Of a DNA stretch of 13,351 bases, positions 6,582 to 13,351 are shown piece after piece. The DNA is from Pseudomonadota bacterium (GTDB taxonomy: Bacteria > Pseudomonadota > Gammaproteobacteria > Enterobacterales > Enterobacteriaceae), in NCBI GenBank assembly GCA_023454395.1, contig JAEYFY010000187.1:1-13351 (forward strand). The letters run 5' to 3'. The position numbers and the translations under genes are program-made. The notes below the pieces were generated by a model. That model had not been told where the DNA came from, made no database searches, and saw nothing but the letters and a program-made list of their open reading frames with translations. Numbering within the stretch: the stretch's first letter is position 1; each line of letters starts with the position of its first letter.

Positions 6582-7619
6582 GTGAGCGCACTAAAACGTT
6601 GGACACTAAAAGAAGCCAGAGCACTGTTTGATATGCCATTTTTAGATTTAGTTTTTCAGGCACAGCAAGTTCATCGTCAACATTTTGACCCTTCGCAAAT
6701 TCAAGTGAGTACTTTGCTTTCTATTAAAACAGGGGCTTGTCCTGAAGATTGTAAATATTGCGCTCAAAGCGCGCGATATAAAACAGGATTAGAAAAAGAG
6801 CGCTTAATGGAAGTGCAGCAAGTGATTGAATCTGCGAAAAAAGCAAAAGCAGCAGGTTCAACGCGTTTTTGTATGGGGGCGGCATGGAAAAATCCGCATG
6901 AGCGCGATATGCCTTACCTTGAGCAAATGGTAAAAGAAGTGAAAGCACTGGGTATGGAAACTTGTATGACACTCGGCAAATTAGATGATTCACAAGCTAA
7001 CCGATTAGCCGATGCAGGGCTGGATTTTTATAACCACAACCTTGATACCTCACCTGAATTTTACGGCAGTATCGTGACAACACGTACCTATCAAGATCGC
7101 TTAGATACGCTTGATAAAGTGCGCAATGCGGGCATTAAAGTGTGTTCTGGCGGAATTTTAGGGTTAGGCGAGGAGGTTAAAGATCGCGCTGCAATGTTAG
7201 TGCAATTAGCGAATTTGCCACAACCTCCTGAAAGTGTACCTATTAATATGCTTGCCAAAATCAAAGGTACGCCATTGGCTGATAATGAGGATGTCGATCC
7301 ATTTGATTTCATCCGTACTATCGCCGTTGCTCGTATTATGATGCCGCGCTCTTATGTCCGTCTTTCTGCTGGGCGAGAGCAAATGAGTGAACAGACACAA
7401 GCATTTTGCTTTATGGCTGGCGCTAACTCGATTTTCTACGGTTGCAAATTATTAACAACAACCAATCCAACTGAAGATAAAGATCACCAATTATTCCGTA
7501 AGTTAGGCTTAAATCCAGAGCGGTTAGCGGTATCAATGGGCGATAATCAGCAAGAAGAAGCGCTAATGCACGCTGTTATCAATAAAGACACTGAACAATT
7601 TTATAATGCGGCACTGTAA
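6582..7619 (+). CDS. bioB: Biotin synthase
   Basis: BioB is a radical S-adenosylmethionine enzyme that inserts sulfur into dethiobiotin to make biotin, sacrificing a [2Fe-2S] cluster. The 345 residues match E. coli BioB (346). The [4Fe-4S] motif CPEDCKYC has Cys53, Cys57 and Cys60, the same numbers as in E. coli. Further markers are [74 protein letters not shown] and YVRLSAGRE, which provide SAM, dethiobiotin and second-cluster ligands in the family. The start is GTG, with AGGAG (6569-6573) 8 bases upstream; no other start gives the family length. It is the first gene of bioBFCD, and its stop overlaps the bioF start in TAATG. Confidence 0.97.
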   Translation: MSALKRWTLKEARALFDMPFLDLVFQAQQVHRQHFDPSQIQVSTLLSIKTGACPEDCKYCAQSARYKTGLEKERLMEVQQVIESAKKAKAAGSTRFCMGAAWKNPHERDMPYLEQMVKEVKALGMETCMTLGKLDDSQANRLADAGLDFYNHNLDTSPEFYGSIVTTRTYQDRLDTLDKVRNAGIKVCSGGILGLGEEVKDRAAMLVQLANLPQPPESVPINMLAKIKGTPLADNEDVDPFDFIRTIAVARIMMPRSYVRLSAGREQMSEQTQAFCFMAGANSIFYGCKLLTTTNPTEDKDHQLFRKLGLNPERLAVSMGDNQQEEALMHAVINKDTEQFYNAAL

Positions 7620-8782
7620 TGAGCTGGCAAAACTATTTAGATGAAAAACTTAATGAGCGTAGAAATACGCCATTATGGCGAACGCGCCAAGTGATAAATC
7701 ATTCTAATGGGCGCTTTTTAACCACAATATCAGGCGAAAAATACCTTAATTTTTCAGGTAATGATTATTTAGGTATTAGCCAACATGCCGATGTGATTAG
7801 CGCGTGGCAACAGGGCGCGAATGAATATGGTGTGGGGAGTGGCGGTTCAGGGCATATCACAGGGTTTACACAAGCTCATATGCAATTAGAACAGCATCTT
7901 GCAGATTGGTTGGGTTACGATAATGCGCTGTTATTTTCATCAGGTTACAGTGCCAATCAGGGCGTTATTTCGGCATTAATGGAAAAAGAAGATGCTGTTA
8001 TTGCTGATAAACTTTGCCATGCTTCATTAATGGAAGCGGCAGTATTGTCACCCGCTACATTGTGGCGATTTTTGCATAATTCTTCGGACTCTTTATCTCA
8101 ACGACTCAATAAAACATCTGCTAATAAAACCCTAGTGGTAACAGAAGGGGTATTTAGCATGGATGGGGATAAAGCACCATTAAGAGAAATAGCAACAATA
8201 AGCCAAAAGCACCATGCCTGGTTAATGGTCGATGATGCGCATGGTATTGGTGTTTTAGGTAAAGAAGGCCGGGGCAGTTGTGATGAAGCGGGTATTAAAC
8301 CTGAAATATTGGTCGTAACTTTTGGTAAAGCTTTTGGTGTCAGTGGGGCGGCTGTACTTTGTAACAAGCCAACCGCAGAGTTTTTTGAACAATATGCTCG
8401 CCATCTTATTTACAGTACTTCAATGCCACCGGCACAAGCTATCGCTTTAAACTCTGCTCTAAATGTTATTAAGCAAGCAGATAATGAGCGGGAATATCTT
8501 CAACAATTAATTGATACTTTTCACCAAGGTGTTGCTTCGCTCCCTATTAAATTATTGCCTTCGCAAACTGCTATTCAACCCGTTATTATTGGTGATGAAC
8601 AATTGTGCCAAACACTTTCAGATTATCTGCAATCTAAAGGGCTTTGGGTAAAAGCTATTTTCCCACCGACAATACCACCTCAAAGTGCGCGTTTACGAAT
8701 AACGTTAACGACTCGCCATCACCTTTCAGATATTAAGCTGTTAATCGAGACGCTTCATGCTTTCTTCAGTCAAAACAGATAA
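7619..8782 (+). CDS. bioF: BioF, 8-amino-7-oxononanoate synthase
   Basis: BioF condenses pimeloyl-ACP (or -CoA) with L-alanine, releasing CO2, to give 8-amino-7-oxononanoate. It belongs to the PLP-dependent alpha-oxoamine synthase family. The 387 residues compare with 384 in E. coli. Visible motifs are [71 protein letters not shown] with the cofactor aspartate, and [15 protein letters not shown] with the PLP lysine at 237. [15 protein letters not shown] and RLRITLT follow near the C-terminus. The ATG overlaps the bioB stop by one base and has no clear ribosome site, so translation is probably coupled to bioB. The 3' end overlaps bioC by 26 bases. Confidence 0.97.
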   Translation: MSWQNYLDEKLNERRNTPLWRTRQVINHSNGRFLTTISGEKYLNFSGNDYLGISQHADVISAWQQGANEYGVGSGGSGHITGFTQAHMQLEQHLADWLGYDNALLFSSGYSANQGVISALMEKEDAVIADKLCHASLMEAAVLSPATLWRFLHNSSDSLSQRLNKTSANKTLVVTEGVFSMDGDKAPLREIATISQKHHAWLMVDDAHGIGVLGKEGRGSCDEAGIKPEILVVTFGKAFGVSGAAVLCNKPTAEFFEQYARHLIYSTSMPPAQAIALNSALNVIKQADNEREYLQQLIDTFHQGVASLPIKLLPSQTAIQPVIIGDEQLCQTLSDYLQSKGLWVKAIFPPTIPPQSARLRITLTTRHHLSDIKLLIETLHAFFSQNR

Positions 8783-9521
8783 ACAACGTATAGCTCAAAC
8801 ATTTGGTAAAGCGGCGACTCATTATGATAATCACGCCAATATTCAGCGCTATAGCGGCAATAAATTAATGGATCTAGCACGTCATGATAATGGCTATATT
8901 GTGTTAGATGCAGGATGTGGAACTGGATATTTCAGTCAAAAATGGAAGCAACAAGGCAAGTTTGTTATTGCCCTTGATTTGTCATATTCAATGTTGCAAG
9001 TGGCAAAACAGCAACAGCGGGCCAATAGTTATCTACAAAGTGATATCGAGCACTGTGCGATTGCGCCACAAAGCGTGGACATTGTCTTTAGTAATTTAGC
9101 TATGCAATGGTGTGATGATTTATCTGGCGCGATTAAAACATTAATGAACACAGTTAATGAGAAAGGCGCACTTTATTTTTCAACTCTTGCTACGTTGACA
9201 TTGCAAGAAGTCAGAGATGCTTGGCAATCGCTTGATAAGTATGAACATGTTAACCCTTTTTTATCCCTTCAAGATATTGAAAAAGCCTGTGCTGGCTTTG
9301 ATTGCCAATTTTCTACTGAAACTGTCACGGAGCAATATGATTCATTACATGCACTCTTTGCCTCTTTGAAGGGAGTGGGTGCTAATTTTGTGCAAGGTGA
9401 TCGCCAAAAAGGGTTAATGACACGACAGAAATTTTGCGCGCTAGAAAATGTATGGAAAACAGACTCAGGAAAATATTTACTCACTTATCAAATTGTTATA
9501 GGAAAAATATCTCATGGCTAA
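8757..9521 (+). CDS. bioC: BioC, malonyl-ACP O-methyltransferase
   Basis: BioC methylates the free carboxyl of malonyl-ACP with S-adenosylmethionine, so that fatty-acid synthesis can extend it toward pimeloyl-ACP methyl ester. The 254 residues are near E. coli BioC (251). The class I methyltransferase fold shows motif [10 protein letters not shown] (49-57), the acidic residue after beta-2 in [11 protein letters not shown], and [12 protein letters not shown], which is characteristic of BioC. The C-terminal SLKGVGAN also matches the family. The ATG lies 26 bases inside bioF. The predicted N-terminus ([19 protein letters not shown]) aligns with E. coli KQAIAAAFGRAAAHYEQHA, supporting this start. 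Its partner esterase BioH or an equivalent is not in the window. It overlaps bioD by 8 bases. Confidence 0.95.
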   Translation: MLSSVKTDKQRIAQTFGKAATHYDNHANIQRYSGNKLMDLARHDNGYIVLDAGCGTGYFSQKWKQQGKFVIALDLSYSMLQVAKQQQRANSYLQSDIEHCAIAPQSVDIVFSNLAMQWCDDLSGAIKTLMNTVNEKGALYFSTLATLTLQEVRDAWQSLDKYEHVNPFLSLQDIEKACAGFDCQFSTETVTEQYDSLHALFASLKGVGANFVQGDRQKGLMTRQKFCALENVWKTDSGKYLLTYQIVIGKISHG

Positions 9522-10197
9522 AACATGGTTTTTAACAGGTACAGATACCGAAGTGGGTAAAACGGTTGTGAGTAGCGCATTATTACAATGTGCGGCACAT
9601 CAAGGATATAAAACCGCGGGCTATAAACCTGTTGCATCAGGAAGTGAGTGGCTAAATGAAGGTTTACGTAATTCAGATGCACTTACACTACAAAAATCCA
9701 GTACGGTAAAGTTAGAGTATCACCGCGTTAACCCTTACTGTTTTGAAACACCAACATCGCCGCATATTGTTAGCCAAGAAATGAATCAGCCTATTGATTT
9801 TGATGTGATGTCAGAGGGCTTGTCTTACTTAAAGCAGCAAGCGGATTGGGTTTTAGTCGAAGGTGCTGGTGGTTGGTTTACTCCATTGTCAGAAAATCAA
9901 TTTTTCTCTGATTGGGCTATCAATGAAAAGTTACCTGTTATTTTGACTGTAGGTATTAAATTGGGTTGTATTAATCATGCGTTATTAACGCAACAAGCAA
10001 TTATTCAGTCTGGTTTAACATTGGCGGGTTGGGTTGCAAATGAAGTAGAACCTGCGGGGCGATATCAGAAAGAATATTTGGCAACATTAAAACAGCACAT
10101 TAAAGCACCATTCTTAGGAAAAATACCCTATTTAAATGACGTAAAAGAGCATAATTTTACTCCTTACCTTAATCTTTCCTGTTTAAAACTAAGTTGA
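9514..10197 (+). CDS. bioD: BioD, dethiobiotin synthetase
   Basis: BioD closes the ureido ring of dethiobiotin from 7,8-diaminononanoate, CO2 and ATP. The 227 residues match E. coli BioD (225). The P-loop is GTDTEVGKT (9-17, Lys16), followed by GYKPVASGSE with the substrate lysine Lys38, and VEGAGGWFTPLS, the metal and carbamate-binding loop. TVGIKLGCINHALLT and GWVANEV also match. The ATG overlaps bioC in ATGGCTAA and has TAGGAAAA (9499-9506) upstream. It is the last gene of bioBFCD. The C-terminus (LNLSCLKLS) diverges from E. coli, which is usual for this protein. No paralog is visible in the window. Confidence 0.96.
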   Translation: MAKTWFLTGTDTEVGKTVVSSALLQCAAHQGYKTAGYKPVASGSEWLNEGLRNSDALTLQKSSTVKLEYHRVNPYCFETPTSPHIVSQEMNQPIDFDVMSEGLSYLKQQADWVLVEGAGGWFTPLSENQFFSDWAINEKLPVILTVGIKLGCINHALLTQQAIIQSGLTLAGWVANEVEPAGRYQKEYLATLKQHIKAPFLGKIPYLNDVKEHNFTPYLNLSCLKLS

Positions 10198-10236
10198 TAG
10201 ACCGTTATTAAGTAAATTATAAAAGTCTATTTTTTA
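10197..10236 (+). terminator. Weak candidate terminator after bioD
   Basis: ATAGAC (10197-10202) can pair with GTCTAT (10225-10230), followed by a T run (10230-10235). The stem is only 6 bp with a 22-base loop, so this is a weak candidate. No better hairpin with a rightward T tract is visible before uvrB. bioD transcripts may end here or run on. Confidence 0.3.
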
Positions 10237-10336
10237 TACCAATAAAAAAATAAAAAAAATAAATTTCGTCAATTTTTAGGGATATTTTAAGGTAGAAAAA
10301 AAGACGTAACCTACCGAGAGATAACAACTTTGTGTA

Positions 10337-10361
10337 GTTATCCACTATTCCTGTGGATAAC
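10337..10361. promoter_or_regulatory. Paired, inverted DnaA boxes upstream of uvrB
   Basis: GTTATCCAC (10337-10345) and GTGGATAAC (10353-10361) are perfect inverted repeats with a 7-base spacer. The right copy read on the minus strand is TTATCCACA, the perfect high-affinity DnaA box (10352-10360). The left copy is TTATCCACT. DnaA involvement in the E. coli uvrB upstream region was reported in the 1980s, so this is probably the equivalent element. It is some 310 bases before the gene. Confidence 0.8.
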
Positions 10362-10382
10362 CTTGTGTATTACCATTATAAA
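10354..10382 (+). promoter_or_regulatory. Possible distal uvrB promoter over a DnaA box
   Basis: TGGATA (10354-10359) and TATAAA (10377-10382) are separated by 17 bases and could form a weak promoter. Its -35 would lie in the right-hand DnaA box, which resembles the DnaA-associated distal promoter of E. coli uvrB. The -35 matches only 4 of 6 bases. Confidence 0.3.
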
Positions 10383-10543
10383 AATACTCTGAATAGAGAG
10401 AACACAAGGCATTGCTAAAGATTGGCGTTATTCTCAACTTTTATTTTTAATCTTTATATATCAATTAATTAAATAAAATCAATAGCGCAAGGGAAGTCTG
10501 CGTGTCTCTTTGAATAATTAATAAAAGAGGGGGTTGCTTTTTG

Positions 10544-10568
10544 AAAAAATCCCAGTTTCAAAACTGGG
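10544..10568 (-). terminator. Leftward-facing intrinsic terminator upstream of uvrB
   Basis: CCCAGTTT (10551-10558) and AAACTGGG (10561-10568) form a tight inverted repeat (7 bp with a 4-base loop). Read on the minus strand the stem is followed by A and then six T (10549-10544), an intrinsic-terminator layout. On the plus strand no T run follows. No leftward gene ends here, so it either blocks antisense transcription into the bio operon or ends an unannotated short RNA. Confidence 0.65.
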
Positions 10569-10612
10569 GATAACTTATGCTAATTATTCAGATAAATTTT
10601 ATCAGATAGAGA

Positions 10613-10640
10613 TTGAAGCTGGATTTTTATCCAGTATTAT
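10613..10640 (+). promoter_or_regulatory. Proximal LexA-controlled uvrB promoter
   Basis: TTGAAG (10613-10618) and TATTAT (10635-10640) lie 16 bases apart and flank the LexA box. Transcription would start near 10647, with a leader of about 20 bases before uvrB. The -35 is weak (4 of 6); the -10 is good (5 of 6). Confidence 0.6.
10617..10636. promoter_or_regulatory. LexA (SOS) box of uvrB
   Basis: AGCTGGATTTTTATCCAGTA has the CTG-N10-CAG core (CTG 10619-10621, CAG 10632-10634) and closely matches the E. coli uvrB LexA site AACTGTTTTTTTATCCAGTA. It fills the spacer of the proximal uvrB promoter. LexA binding would block transcription until DNA damage. Confidence 0.93.
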
Positions 10641-10667
10641 AGGGAGGGTTCGCGAGGAGAAGAAAAT

Positions 10668-12677
10668 ATGAGCAAAGATTTTAAACTGCATTCTGAATTT
10701 AAACCGGGTGGTGATCAACCTACCGCTATTGCCTCACTCTGTGAAGGGTTAGATGATGGTCTTGCTCATCAAACTCTTTTAGGGGTAACAGGTTCAGGTA
10801 AAACCTTTACAATTGCCAATGTGATTGCCAATCTAAATCGTCCGACTATGGTGTTGGCGCCAAATAAAACACTGGCAGCACAGCTTTATAGTGAGATGAA
10901 AGAATTCTTCCCTGAAAATGCAGTGGAATACTTTGTTTCTTATTATGATTATTATCAGCCTGAAGCGTATGTTCCAAGCTCTGATACTTTTATTGAAAAA
11001 GATGCTTCTGTTAACGAACATATTGAGCAAATGCGTCTATCTGCGACTAAAGCCTTGTTAGAACGTAAAGACGTTATTGTTGTGTCATCAGTTTCTGCTA
11101 TCTATGGTTTAGGTGATCCTGATAGCTATTTAAAAATGATGCTTCATCTGACTAACGGCATGATAATCGACCAGCGTGCCATTTTACGTCGCCTTGCTGA
11201 TCTACAATATACTCGCAATGATCAAGCCTTTCAGCGGGGAACATTTCGTGTCCGTGGTGAAGTGATTGATATCTTTCCTGCTGAATCTGATGATTATGCA
11301 TTACGTGTTGAACTATTTGATGAAGAAGTCGAGCGCCTCTCACTGTTTGACCCTTTAACGGGGCAAATTCATTACAATGTGCCTCGTTTTACTGTTTATC
11401 CTAAAACGCACTATGTCACACCTCGTGAGCGTATTCTTGAAGCGATGGAAGAAATCAAAAAAGAACTCGCAGAGAGACGTAAAGTACTTTTAGCTAACGA
11501 TAAACTCGTTGAAGAGCAACGCGTGACACAGCGTACTCAATTTGATCTCGAAATGATGAATGAGTTGGGCTATTGCTCCGGTATCGAAAACTATTCACGC
11601 TATTTATCAGGTAGAGGTCCTGGTGAGCCACCACCAACTTTGTTTGATTACCTTCCCGCTAATGGTTTATTAGTGATTGATGAATCACACGTTACTATTC
11701 CTCAAATTGGTGGAATGTATAAAGGCGACCGCTCGCGTAAAGAAACCTTAGTTGAATATGGCTTTCGTTTACCTTCTGCGCTTGATAACCGTCCATTACG
11801 TTTTGAAGAGTTTGAGGCATTAGCACCACAAACGATTTATGTTTCAGCAACACCGGGTAAATATGAACTTGAAAAATCGGGTGATGAAATTGTTGAGCAA
11901 GTTGTAAGACCAACAGGTTTACTTGATCCCATTGTTGAAGTGCGACCTGTGGCAACACAAGTTGATGATTTACTCTCTGAAATACGTATTCGAGCAGCAA
12001 AAAATGAACGTGTACTGGTTACCACACTGACAAAACGAATGGCAGAAGACTTAACAGAATATCTTGAAGAGCATGGTGAACGAGTTCGCTATTTACACTC
12101 TGATATTGATACTGTTGAACGTGTCGAAATTATTCGTGATTTGCGCCTAGGTGAGTTTGATGTATTAGTGGGTATTAACTTACTGCGAGAAGGTTTGGAT
12201 ATGCCAGAGGTCTCTTTGGTGGCGATTTTAGATGCTGATAAAGAGGGATTCTTACGTTCAGAGCGTTCATTGATCCAGACAATTGGTCGTGCGGCTCGTA
12301 ACCTTGAAGGTAAAGCGATTTTATATGGTGATAAAATTACCGATTCCATGGCGAGAGCAATAAGCGAAACTGAACGCCGTCGTGAGAAACAGCAACAGTT
12401 TAACCTTGAGCATGGCATTGTGCCTAAAGGATTAAATAAGAAAGTTGGTGATATTCTTAAAATTGGTCAGCCTTCTCAGGGGCGTAATAAGAAAGGGCAC
12501 AAAGCAACAGAGATTCATGATAATTATCCGTTGTTGTCTACGGCTGAATTGGAAAAAGAGATCCAACGTTTAGAAGCCGAAATGTATCAACACGCAAAAG
12601 ATCTTGAATTTGAAAAAGCAGCGAGTACGCGTGATAAGTTGCAAGCATTACGCGCTCAATTTATTGCTAACTCTTAA
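10668..12677 (+). CDS. uvrB: UvrB, excinuclease ABC subunit B
   Basis: UvrB verifies DNA damage delivered by UvrA and recruits UvrC for dual incision in nucleotide excision repair. The 669 residues compare with 673 in E. coli. Visible features are Walker A GVTGSGKT (39-46, Lys45), the DNA-threading beta-hairpin region [12 protein letters not shown] (about 92-103), and DESH at 338-341 (Asp338, Glu339). Helicase motifs follow in [49 protein letters not shown] and QTIGRAARN. The C-terminal UVR motif (about 630-665, [28 protein letters not shown]) contacts UvrC. AGGAGA (10655-10660) lies 7 bases before the ATG. Control by LexA, and probably DnaA, is indicated upstream. It is intact and monocistronic, with its own terminator. 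Confidence 0.98.
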   Translation: MSKDFKLHSEFKPGGDQPTAIASLCEGLDDGLAHQTLLGVTGSGKTFTIANVIANLNRPTMVLAPNKTLAAQLYSEMKEFFPENAVEYFVSYYDYYQPEAYVPSSDTFIEKDASVNEHIEQMRLSATKALLERKDVIVVSSVSAIYGLGDPDSYLKMMLHLTNGMIIDQRAILRRLADLQYTRNDQAFQRGTFRVRGEVIDIFPAESDDYALRVELFDEEVERLSLFDPLTGQIHYNVPRFTVYPKTHYVTPRERILEAMEEIKKELAERRKVLLANDKLVEEQRVTQRTQFDLEMMNELGYCSGIENYSRYLSGRGPGEPPPTLFDYLPANGLLVIDESHVTIPQIGGMYKGDRSRKETLVEYGFRLPSALDNRPLRFEEFEALAPQTIYVSATPGKYELEKSGDEIVEQVVRPTGLLDPIVEVRPVATQVDDLLSEIRIRAAKNERVLVTTLTKRMAEDLTEYLEEHGERVRYLHSDIDTVERVEIIRDLRLGEFDVLVGINLLREGLDMPEVSLVAILDADKEGFLRSERSLIQTIGRAARNLEGKAILYGDKITDSMARAISETERRREKQQQFNLEHGIVPKGLNKKVGDILKIGQPSQGRNKKGHKATEIHDNYPLLSTAELEKEIQRLEAEMYQHAKDLEFEKAASTRDKLQALRAQFIANS

Positions 12678-12704
12678 TTAGATAACGTTAGCTAGCAATA
12701 CAAT

Positions 12705-12744
12705 AAAGGGATATTTGTGTTTTTGCATGAAATTATCCCTTTTT
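12705..12744 (+). terminator. Intrinsic terminator of uvrB
   Basis: AAAGGGATA (12705-12713) and TATCCCTTT (12734-12742) pair over 9 bp. A further TTT/AAA pairing past a one-base bulge shortens the loop. A T run (12740-12744) closes the structure. It lies 28 bases after the uvrB stop codon. Confidence 0.8.
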
Positions 12745-12867
12745 ACTTTCTATCTTCCATTTTTTGCCTAGTTTGATATTCCCTTAATGGCGTTCAACTG
12801 TTTAAATATCACCACAAACAAAGCGTCAATATATTTACAAAGATAAAAAAGACATTAAGGACAGTGG

Positions 12868-13351
12868 ATGAGTGGTTATGTTTATGCAGGGTTTCCCAGC
12901 TCTGCTGGAGTAATTCTTGGTGTTATTCTTCTTATTATGCTTTTTAAATGGCTACGCAAATTTACTTTACAAGATAGTGAGTTGCAAAAACCATCAATAG
13001 TAGGGCAGGAGCCTGTTTTATCTGAAGCAGAAAATACGTCAGATCAGTTGTTACCCAATGAATGGGGTTTATATGTTGCTGCACCTTATGCCGCAATGAA
13101 TGAGTGGGCATATAACGAATATGACCAAGGTAAAGATGATGGTGGATTATCAGCAGGTTGGGGAATTAACGACCGTTGGGATTTAGTCTATCAACTATTT
13201 TGGTTGCTCACTCAAGGTCACACTAATGATTTTTATCAGCTACGTGACCAAATTTTGGATGGTAAAGAAGACGATGTTCAGTCATTAAAAAATGATATTT
13301 TACTTTCTGAGTTAACTGAACACGATAAAAATGAGCGTTTATGGCAAATCG
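12868..13351 (+). CDS. DUF1266-family membrane-anchored protein (partial, 3' end outside window)
   Basis: This open frame runs off the right edge after 161 complete codons. It starts MSGYVYAGFPSSAGVILGVI. Residues about 12-28 are one hydrophobic segment followed by KWLRKF, suggesting an N-terminal anchor with a cytoplasmic remainder. A polar linker (about 30-62) leads to WGLYVAAPYAAMNEWAYNEYD and then LSAGWGINDRWDLVYQLFWLLTQGHTNDFYQLRDQI. The GWGI-DR-L-L-LL-GH-F pattern is the hallmark of DUF1266, the family of E. coli YbeR and YbeU, whose function is not established. The ATG has AAGG about 7 bases upstream; no other nearby start keeps the frame. It has its own gap after uvrB, but I could not locate a promoter. 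In E. coli the gene after uvrB is ybhK, so this position differs. Confidence 0.8.
   Translation, partial: MSGYVYAGFPSSAGVILGVILLIMLFKWLRKFTLQDSELQKPSIVGQEPVLSEAENTSDQLLPNEWGLYVAAPYAAMNEWAYNEYDQGKDDGGLSAGWGINDRWDLVYQLFWLLTQGHTNDFYQLRDQILDGKEDDVQSLKNDILLSELTEHDKNERLWQI

Larger units (their letters stand above)
10198..10667. other. bioD-uvrB intergenic region
   Basis: This 470-base gap has no convincing open reading frame. It contains a weak candidate bioD terminator, an A-rich stretch near 10240-10265, paired DnaA boxes with a possible promoter, a long AT-rich segment (about 10430-10530) in which I recognise nothing, a leftward-facing intrinsic terminator, and the LexA-controlled uvrB promoter. 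The length and the DnaA plus LexA content resemble the multi-promoter upstream region described for E. coli uvrB. Confidence 0.8.

Noticed and set aside
6724..6993. 89-residue minus-strand open frame inside bioB
   Set aside because: It is antisense to the catalytic core of bioB, with no recognisable domain or supporting context.
10544..10568. Terminator for bioD or attenuator for uvrB on the plus strand
   Set aside because: No T run follows the hairpin in the rightward direction; the T tract exists only on the minus strand.
12089..12418. 109-residue minus-strand open frame inside uvrB
   Set aside because: It lies wholly within a highly conserved gene, has a biased composition and resembles no known protein; it is a shadow of uvrB codon use.
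1..13351. Insertion sequence, prophage, integrative element or defence system
   Set aside because: No transposase, integrase, terminal repeats or defence-type genes are visible; all genes but the last are conserved chromosomal genes.

Overview
The window is a low-GC enterobacterial chromosome segment. The proteins are close to Escherichia coli ModA/B/C, YbhA, Pgl, BioA/B/F/C/D and UvrB, but codon use is strongly A/T-rich at third positions. Together with the gene order this suggests Morganellaceae, most likely Proteus or a near relative. That assignment is inference; no rRNA or other marker is present.

Layout. Positions 54-197 encode the small membrane protein AcrZ. A 354-base gap (198-551) follows, holding the acrZ terminator, two different short tandem repeats, a ModE-type operator, a candidate promoter and a second palindrome. 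modABC (552-3090) encodes the molybdate ABC transporter and ends at a strong hairpin shared with the convergent gene ybhA (minus strand, 3168-3989, pyridoxal-phosphate phosphatase). pgl (4139-5128, 6-phosphogluconolactonase) converges on bioA. The biotin locus follows: bioA leftward (5204-6478) and bioBFCD rightward (6582-10197), driven by face-to-face promoters over a BirA-type operator. A 470-base gap carries paired DnaA boxes and a LexA box ahead of uvrB (10668-12677). The window ends inside a gene for a membrane-anchored DUF1266-family protein (from 12868).

How the genes work together. ModA binds molybdate in the periplasm, ModB is the channel and ModC the ATPase; ModE presumably represses them when molybdate is plentiful. 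BioC and BioF/A/D/B form the biotin route: BioC methylates malonyl-ACP to start the pimelate moiety, BioF, BioA and BioD build dethiobiotin, and BioB inserts sulfur. The bio genes on the rightward side overlap one another by 1 to 26 bases, so they are probably translationally coupled. UvrB is the damage-verification subunit of nucleotide excision repair under SOS control.

Novelty. The coding content is conserved housekeeping and I see no undescribed multi-gene system. The parts worth a second look are non-coding: the hexamer and heptamer repeats upstream of the modA promoter, a second palindrome with the same 8-8-8 geometry as the ModE box, and a leftward intrinsic terminator in front of uvrB that has no gene to terminate, with a perfect TATAAT on the same strand overlapping the LexA box.
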